From contig NZ_JADNGY010000004.1 in the NCBI RefSeq assembly GCF_015553625.1, positions 164,997 through 228,996 on the forward strand: DNA of 64,000 bases, in the 5' to 3' direction. Under the pieces are notes generated by a model that did not search any database, had not been told where the DNA came from, and was given only the letters and a program-made list of their open reading frames with translations. This document shows positions 57,200 to 64,000 of this stretch, in pieces. The position numbers and the translations under genes are program-made. The stretch comes from Streptococcus australis (GTDB lineage: Bacteria > Bacillota > Bacilli > Lactobacillales > Streptococcaceae). Position 1 is the stretch's first letter, and every line of letters begins with the position of its first letter.

Positions 57200-57446
57200 A
57201 CAGAATCATTTTACCGCAAAAGATGGAAAAAGGCAAAACAAAGGGTCTGAAAGCGCAAAAACAAACGATTGTCGTAAAAATGCGGATTACTTTTTTGGAC
57301 TAAGCTAGTAGGAGGAAAAAAAGGGCTAGACTGATCTGATTAATCCTCTATGACAGGTGAAAAACCGAATCTTATTTGATATTTCCTTTTTTTTACTATT
57401 GAAAGGTGATATAATGAAGACTGAAAATTAGAAGTATGGGTGTTAC
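57200..57446 (+). promoter_or_regulatory. Divergent intergenic region with ftsW promoter
   Basis: No gene seen. An extended -10 TGATATAAT (TATAAT 57410-57415) serves ftsW, with a leader of about 25 nt and only a weak ribosome binding site. Confidence 0.5.
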
Positions 57447-58685
57447 ATGAAATTAGAAAAACGTCATTTTTTAAACTATTCAATCCTGATTCCGTACCTC
57501 CTTTTGTCAATATTAGGATTGATTATTGTCTACTCGACAACGAGTGCATTAGCCATCCAAAAAGGAGTTAGTCCTTTTGGGATGATCAAAAGCCAGGGAA
57601 TCTTTTTTGTTCTGAGTTTGGTTACCATTCTCTTTATCTATAAGGTGAAATTGAATAACCTTAAGAAAAAGGCTTTCATTGGGATTGTTATCATTGCGGA
57701 GACGATCCTTCTCTTGCTATCGCGTTTTATCACAGACACGGTGAATGGGGCGCATGGGTGGTTGAATTTTGGAGGTTTCTCAATTCAGCCAGCTGAGTAC
57801 TTGAAAATTATCCTAGTTTGGTATTTGGCCTTAGTTTTCTCTAAAAAGCAAGAAGAGATTCAGCAATATGATTACCAGGCACTTACCCATAATCAATGGA
57901 TTCCTCGTGATTTGGCAGATTGGCGTTGGATGGTGCTCTTCTTGATCGCTATTGTAGTAATCATGCCAGACTTAGGAAATGCGACCATTCTCGCACTAAC
58001 AACTTTAATCATGATTAGTGCAAGTGGGATAGCCTACCGCTGGTTCTCAAGCCTATTAGCTATGCTAGTGGGGGGATCGACTGTTCTCCTTTATTCCATC
58101 AAGTTAATTGGGGTTGAGAGATTTTCTAAAATCCCTGTCTTTGGATATGTAGCGAAACGTTTCAGTGCTTTTTATAATCCCTTTAATGATTTATCAGATT
58201 CTGGACACCAATTGGCCAATTCCTATTACGCCATGAGTAATGGGGGCTGGTTTGGCTTAGGGCTTGGAAATTCGATTGAAAAGCAAGGGTATTTGCCAGA
58301 AGCACATACAGACTTTGTCTTTTCGATCGTCATTGAAGAACTTGGTTTTGTGGGAGCTAGTCTCATCTTAGCCTTGTTGTTCTTCTTAATTTTGCGTATT
58401 ATTCTTGTGGGGATACGGGCAAGAGATCCATTTAATTCGATGATGGCCATCGGTATAGGAGGGATGCTTCTGACTCAAACCTTTATTAATATTGGTGGGA
58501 TTTCTGGGTTGATTCCTTCGACAGGGGTGACCTTCCCCTTCCTATCACAAGGAGGAAATAGTTTGTGGGTCTTATCTATTGCGATTGCCCTTGTCTTGAA
58601 TATTGATGCGAGTGAAAAGCGCGCCCTAGCTACTCAAGAGGCCCCTTCTTACGAGAAGCCTCAGAAAATCCAAAGCTATTACTAA
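57447..58685 (+). CDS. ftsW: Peptidoglycan glycosyltransferase FtsW
   Basis: 412 residues, about ten membrane helices, SEDS family. GAHGWLNFGGFSIQPAEYLKI and GGNSLWVLSIAIALVLNID are hallmark regions. FtsW polymerises septal peptidoglycan with PBP2x. I call FtsW over RodA from the long cytoplasmic loop and the adjacent ppc gene, the pneumococcal order. Confidence 0.92.
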   Translation: MKLEKRHFLNYSILIPYLLLSILGLIIVYSTTSALAIQKGVSPFGMIKSQGIFFVLSLVTILFIYKVKLNNLKKKAFIGIVIIAETILLLLSRFITDTVNGAHGWLNFGGFSIQPAEYLKIILVWYLALVFSKKQEEIQQYDYQALTHNQWIPRDLADWRWMVLFLIAIVVIMPDLGNATILALTTLIMISASGIAYRWFSSLLAMLVGGSTVLLYSIKLIGVERFSKIPVFGYVAKRFSAFYNPFNDLSDSGHQLANSYYAMSNGGWFGLGLGNSIEKQGYLPEAHTDFVFSIVIEELGFVGASLILALLFFLILRIILVGIRARDPFNSMMAIGIGGMLLTQTFINIGGISGLIPSTGVTFPFLSQGGNSLWVLSIAIALVLNIDASEKRALATQEAPSYEKPQKIQSYY

Positions 58686-58713
58686 ACCGGAGTGAGTAAA
58701 GAAAGGAGTTATC

Positions 58714-61539
58714 ATGACTTTACAAAAACTAGAGAGCTATACCAACAAAGAGATTATCAAAGAAGAAGTTGAGATTTTAACCACTATTTTAGAAGACATT
58801 GCTAAAAATTTGGTGAGTCCAGAAACCTTTGATAAGATTCTTGAATTGAAAAAACTATCTGTCTCAAAAGACTATTTAAAATTGGATCAAATTGTTAGAG
58901 AGCTATCAAATGAAGAGATGATCGTGATTTCTCGATACTTTGCCATTCTCCCCTTATTGATTAATATCTCTGAAGATGTCGATTTGGCTTTTGAAATCAA
59001 TCATCAGAATAATGTGGGACAGGACTATCTAGGAAAACTATCGTCAACCATCCGCCAGGTGGCTGAGACTGAAAATGCTCAGGAAATTTTGGAACGCCTC
59101 AACGTGGTACCAGTATTGACAGCTCATCCTACCCAAGTGCAACGGAAAACCATGTTGGACCTAACCACTCAGATTCACAGCCTTTTGCGCCAACATCGGG
59201 ATGTGAAAGCAGGCTTGATGAACGAGACCAAATGGTACAATAATTTGCGTCGAAACATTGAAATTATGATGCAAACCGATATGATCCGTGAAAAGAAACT
59301 CAAGGTAACAAATGAGATTACCAATGTCATGGAATACTATAATAGTTCCTTCCTTCAGGCTGTTCCTAACTTAATGTTGGAATACAAACGTCTTGCCAAG
59401 GAGCAAGGGATCGAGTTACAGCAACCTAAACCGATTACGATGGGAATGTGGATTGGTGGAGACCGGGATGGGAATCCTTTTGTAACTGCTGAGACCTTGA
59501 AGCGATCAGCTACCATTCAAAGTGAAGTTATTCTAAACTACTATATTCAGAAAATATCTAGCCTATATCGGAATTTCTCCCTCTCTACCAATCTTTCAAA
59601 AACCAGTCAAGCGGTTGAAGAGATGGCGGCCCGTTCGAGTGATACCTCTGTCTTTAGAGAGAAGGAACCCTACCGTCGAGCCTTCCATTATATTCAATCC
59701 AAATTGGTCCAAACCTTATTGAATATTAAGGAATGGTCAGTAGTTGGCTCAACAGTAGATGAGCGCCATCCGATTGAACGTCTTCTCGGTGCTCACACCC
59801 ATCAACAAGGAGTGGTTTCCGATTATATCGGTACCCGTATCAGTGGTGCTATCCAAGAGTTGGCAGAAGATCGTCCTCCTTATTACGAAACAGTTGAAGA
59901 ATTTAAACAGGATTTGACCCTGATTCAAGAATCATTGATTGAAAATAAGGCAGAGGCTTTAATCTCAGGTGAGTTTGCTGAGTTATTAGAAGCAGTAGAG
60001 GTCTTTGGTTTCTTCTTGGCTTCGATTGACATGCGTCAAGATTCGAGTGTTCATGAAGCCTGTGTGGCAGAACTATTAAAAGAAGCAGGGATTAATGATC
60101 ACTACAGTGATTTGTCAGAAGACGAAAAGTGCGAGTTGCTGTTACAAGAGTTGTTAGAAGATCCTCGGATTTTATCTGCTACCCATGCAGAAAAATCAGA
60201 ATTGCTTGAGAAAGAATTAGCTATTTTCCAAACAGCGCGTGAATTAAAAGACCGCTTAGGAGAAGATGTCATTCGTCAAACCATTATTTCTCATGCAACC
60301 AGTGTATCGGATATGCTTGAGTTGGCCATCATGTTGAAAGAAGTGGGACTGATTGACAAGGAAAGCGCACGTGTGCAAATTGTTCCTCTCTTTGAGACAA
60401 TCGAAGACTTGGACCAATCTGAAGATACGATGAGAAAGTATCTGTCACTTCCAATTGCTAAACGCTGGATTGCTTCTAAGAACAACTACCAAGAAATTAT
60501 GCTTGGTTATTCTGATAGTAATAAAGACGGTGGTTATCTATCTTCTTGTTGGACTCTTTATAAAGCCCAACAACAATTAACAGCGATTGGTGACGAATTT
60601 GGTGTCAAGATCACCTTCTTCCATGGCCGTGGTGGAACGGTTGGTCGTGGTGGTGGCCCAACCTATGAAGCGATCACCTCACAACCATTGAGATCTATCA
60701 ATGACCGAATTCGTTTGACTGAGCAAGGTGAGGTCATTGGCAACAAATATGGGAACAAGGATGCAGCTTATTACAACTTAGAAATGTTGGTCTCTGCAAC
60801 GATTAACCGGATGATTGCTAAGAAGAAGAGTGAAAAGAGCATGTCCGATCAGTACAATGAGATTATGGATCAGATTGTCAATCGTAGCTACGATATTTAT
60901 CGTGAACTGGTTTTTGGCAATGAACATTTCTATGATTACTTCTTCGAATCCAGTCCGATTAAGGCCATTTCTAGTTTTAATATTGGTTCCCGTCCGGCAG
61001 CCCGTAAGACCATCAAAGAAATCGGTGGCTTGCGTGCCATTCCTTGGGTCTTCTCATGGTCACAGAGCCGTGTGATGTTCCCTGGCTGGTACGGTGTAGG
61101 ATCTAGTTTTAAAGAATTTATTGATGCAGACCCTGAAAACATTGAAACCTTGCGTTATATGTACCAAAAATGGCCATTCTTCAAGTCTCTTCTTTCAAAC
61201 GTAGACATGGTGCTCTCAAAAGCCAATATGAACATTGCATTTGAATATGCTAAGCTGTGTGAAGAAGAGGAAGTTCGTGATATCTTCAATATTATCCTGG
61301 ACGAATGGCAACTGACCAAGGATGTTATTTTACAAATTGAAGGGCATGATGAACTATTAGCTGAAAACCCTTATCTAAAAGATAGTTTAGATTATCGTAT
61401 GCCATACTTTAATGTTCTGAACTATATTCAATTAGAATTAATTAAACGCCAAAGACGTGGTGAATTGCCTGCAGATCAGGACAAGTTGATTCATATCACC
61501 ATCAATGGTGTCGCGACAGGATTGCGTAATTCTGGTTAA
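58714..61539 (+). CDS. ppc: Phosphoenolpyruvate carboxylase
   Basis: 941 residues, full length. Catalytic H138 in [12 protein letters not shown], the [14 protein letters not shown] loop, [14 protein letters not shown], and the C-terminal GLRNSG involved in catalysis and allostery. Makes oxaloacetate from PEP and bicarbonate, feeding aspartate synthesis in an organism with no full TCA cycle. AAAGGAG precedes the ATG; it starts 28 bp after ftsW without a terminator between. Confidence 0.97.
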   Translation: MTLQKLESYTNKEIIKEEVEILTTILEDIAKNLVSPETFDKILELKKLSVSKDYLKLDQIVRELSNEEMIVISRYFAILPLLINISEDVDLAFEINHQNNVGQDYLGKLSSTIRQVAETENAQEILERLNVVPVLTAHPTQVQRKTMLDLTTQIHSLLRQHRDVKAGLMNETKWYNNLRRNIEIMMQTDMIREKKLKVTNEITNVMEYYNSSFLQAVPNLMLEYKRLAKEQGIELQQPKPITMGMWIGGDRDGNPFVTAETLKRSATIQSEVILNYYIQKISSLYRNFSLSTNLSKTSQAVEEMAARSSDTSVFREKEPYRRAFHYIQSKLVQTLLNIKEWSVVGSTVDERHPIERLLGAHTHQQGVVSDYIGTRISGAIQELAEDRPPYYETVEEFKQDLTLIQESLIENKAEALISGEFAELLEAVEVFGFFLASIDMRQDSSVHEACVAELLKEAGINDHYSDLSEDEKCELLLQELLEDPRILSATHAEKSELLEKELAIFQTARELKDRLGEDVIRQTIISHATSVSDMLELAIMLKEVGLIDKESARVQIVPLFETIEDLDQSEDTMRKYLSLPIAKRWIASKNNYQEIMLGYSDSNKDGGYLSSCWTLYKAQQQLTAIGDEFGVKITFFHGRGGTVGRGGGPTYEAITSQPLRSINDRIRLTEQGEVIGNKYGNKDAAYYNLEMLVSATINRMIAKKKSEKSMSDQYNEIMDQIVNRSYDIYRELVFGNEHFYDYFFESSPIKAISSFNIGSRPAARKTIKEIGGLRAIPWVFSWSQSRVMFPGWYGVGSSFKEFIDADPENIETLRYMYQKWPFFKSLLSNVDMVLSKANMNIAFEYAKLCEEEEVRDIFNIILDEWQLTKDVILQIEGHDELLAENPYLKDSLDYRMPYFNVLNYIQLELIKRQRRGELPADQDKLIHITINGVATGLRNSG

Positions 61540-61571
61540 AAAAATCGGAACCCTTGTTCCGATTTTTTTCT
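61540..61571 (+). terminator. ppc terminator
   Basis: AAAAATCGGAAC-CCTT-GTTCCGATTTTTTT. Confidence 0.88.
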
Positions 61572-61695
61572 ATTCAGAATCAGGCGAGACAGGGGATTTT
61601 ATGGGAGATTTTTGAAAGCTTGATCAAGTTCTTTCTGCTAGATGGAAAAATAAAAGATAAGAAAAGGAATAATTAAGAAAATATAGGTAAAAGGC

Positions 61696-61724
61696 TTGCA
61701 ATTTCATCTAAAATTAGATAGAAT
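61696..61724 (+). promoter_or_regulatory. tuf promoter
   Basis: -35 TTGCAA (61696-61701), 17-nt spacer, -10 TAGAAT (61719-61724); the leader is about 65 nt. The rest of 61572-61795 holds no gene. Confidence 0.6.
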
Positions 61725-61795
61725 AGTAAGGAAAGTTAGACTGTATTGCCTACTGTCTATCTATAAAATATATTTTATTGGAGGCTTTTACTCAA

Positions 61796-62992
<1,197 letters not shown>

Positions 62993-63033
62993 TTCGATCT
63001 AGTTCCCAGATTAACAATTATATAGACAGACAG

Positions 63034-63058
63034 AAAACCCCGTGAAGACGGGGTTTTT
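63034..63058 (+). terminator. tuf terminator
   Basis: AAAACCCCGT-GAAG-ACGGGGTTTTT. Confidence 0.88.
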
Positions 63059-63155
63059 ATTGTTTTATAAAGTAAAAGAGTTTGTGCAACCTTTCATTAT
63101 CACGAAAATTATGGTAAAATAGTTAGTATAAAATTAGAAAAACGAGGTATGTGAA

Positions 63156-63914
63156 ATGTCACGTAAACCATTTATTGCTGGTAACTGGAAAATGAACAAA
63201 AACCCAGAAGAAGCTAAAGCATTCGTTGAAGCAGTAGCATCAAAACTTCCTTCATCTGATCTTGTTGAAGCTGGGATTGCTGCACCTGCTCTTGACTTGA
63301 CAACTGTTCTTGCTGCTGCTAAAGGTTCAAACCTTAAAGTTGCTGCTCAAAACTGCTACTTTGAAAACGCTGGTGCCTTCACTGGTGAAACTAGCCCACA
63401 AGTTTTGAAAGAAATCGGTACGGACTACGTTGTGATTGGTCACTCAGAACGTCGTGATTACTTCCACGAAACAGACGAAGACATCAACAAAAAAGCAAAA
63501 GCTATCTTTGCTAATGGTTTGCTTCCAATCATCTGTTGTGGTGAAAGCCTTGAAACTTACGAAGCTGGTAAAGCAGCAGAATTCGTAGGTGCTCAAGTAT
63601 CTGCTGCTTTGGCTGGTTTGACTCCTGAGCAAGTAGCTGCAACTGTAATCGCTTATGAGCCAATCTGGGCGATTGGTACTGGTAAATCTGCATCACAAGA
63701 CGATGCACAAAAAATGTGTAAAGTGGTTCGTGACGTTGTAGCTACTGACTTCGGTCAAGAAGTAGCTGACAAAGTACGTGTCCAATACGGTGGTTCAGTG
63801 AAACCTGAAAACGTTGCTGAATACATGGCTTGTCCAGACGTTGATGGAGCTCTTGTTGGTGGTGCATCACTTGATCCAGAAAGCTTCTTGGCATTGCTTG
63901 ATTTCGTAAACTAA
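63156..63914 (+). CDS. tpiA: Triosephosphate isomerase
   Basis: 252 residues. Catalytic K12 (NWKMNK), H96 (VIGHSERR) and E168 ([12 protein letters not shown]), with phosphate-binding GGSVKPEN and GALVGGASL. Interconverts DHAP and GAP in glycolysis. Highly biased codon use. It is followed by repeat copy F, cut by the window end. Confidence 0.97.
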   Translation: MSRKPFIAGNWKMNKNPEEAKAFVEAVASKLPSSDLVEAGIAAPALDLTTVLAAAKGSNLKVAAQNCYFENAGAFTGETSPQVLKEIGTDYVVIGHSERRDYFHETDEDINKKAKAIFANGLLPIICCGESLETYEAGKAAEFVGAQVSAALAGLTPEQVAATVIAYEPIWAIGTGKSASQDDAQKMCKVVRDVVATDFGQEVADKVRVQYGGSVKPENVAEYMACPDVDGALVGGASLDPESFLALLDFVN

Positions 63915-63924
63915 TCGAACATAA

Positions 63925-64000
63925 AAAGAGAGTGGGACAGAAATCGGTAATTCGTTAGAATTCGATTTCGTCGTCCCACCTCCGCACAGTTGAGTAGGGC
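63925..64000 (+). repeat. Dispersed three-hairpin repeat, copy F (truncated by the window)
   Basis: The first 76 bases of a forward copy: AAAGAGAGTGGGACAG, the GAATTC-bearing hairpin I and the start of hairpin II (GAGTAGGGC). It starts about 10 bp after the tpiA stop. The rest lies outside the window. Confidence 0.85.

Overview
The window is a 64 kb chromosomal segment from a low-GC Gram-positive coccus, almost certainly a Streptococcus of the mitis/sanguinis side of the genus (the S. parasanguinis/S. australis neighbourhood is my guess, not proven). The support is the content and order of the genes: vicRKX-rnc-smc-ftsY, divergent pepQ/ccpA, cpoA next to a diacylglycerol glucosyltransferase, hprK-lgt, gor next to a MacAB-like transporter, ftsW-ppc, tuf and tpiA, plus streptococcal small families such as DUF3270 and SPJ_0845. 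I see no prophage, insertion sequence, CRISPR array, tRNA or rRNA. The region is mostly core genome.

Layout. 0-9 kb, cell surface: two exported C69 dipeptidases, a TehB-type methyltransferase, an lrgAB-like pair, a PrsW-family membrane protease and an LPETG-anchored 5'-nucleotidase. 9-17 kb: a TetR regulator divergent from an ABC exporter, a phosphoesterase, an Rrf2 regulator, pepQ and ccpA. 18-23 kb: two glycolipid glycosyltransferases and thrS under a T-box. 23-34 kb: vicRKX, then rnc-smc-two HAD phosphatases-ftsY. 34-41 kb: zwf, a three-gene operon of unknown function (48-residue protein, UPF0718 permease, TIGR03943 protein), tex-sprT-pspC. 41-48 kb: hprK-lgt-DUF948-YtxH, two U32 proteins, YdbC and a metal-dependent cyclase-family hydrolase. 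48-58 kb: gor, a MacA/ATPase/MacB operon, lysS, a histidine phosphatase with EbsC, a GH25 lysozyme. 57-64 kb: ftsW-ppc, tuf, tpiA.

How it works together. Both central parts of carbon catabolite control (CcpA and HPr kinase) are encoded here, and cre-like palindromes sit on the promoters of ccpA, the second dipeptidase and the 5'-nucleotidase, suggesting that surface scavenging of peptides and nucleotides is tied to sugar status. VicRKX, FtsW, CpoA, the GH25 enzyme, PrsW and Lgt are all envelope functions.

The least explained structure is a dispersed intergenic repeat of about 180 bp with imperfect terminal inverted repeats and three hairpins. It occurs six times (one cut by the window end), in both orientations, always just downstream of genes, and could terminate transcription in either direction. 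Other points worth attention are three genes whose -10 box lies exactly 7 nt before the ATG (probable leaderless mRNAs), a U32 protein that has lost the signature cysteines, and several candidate operators.
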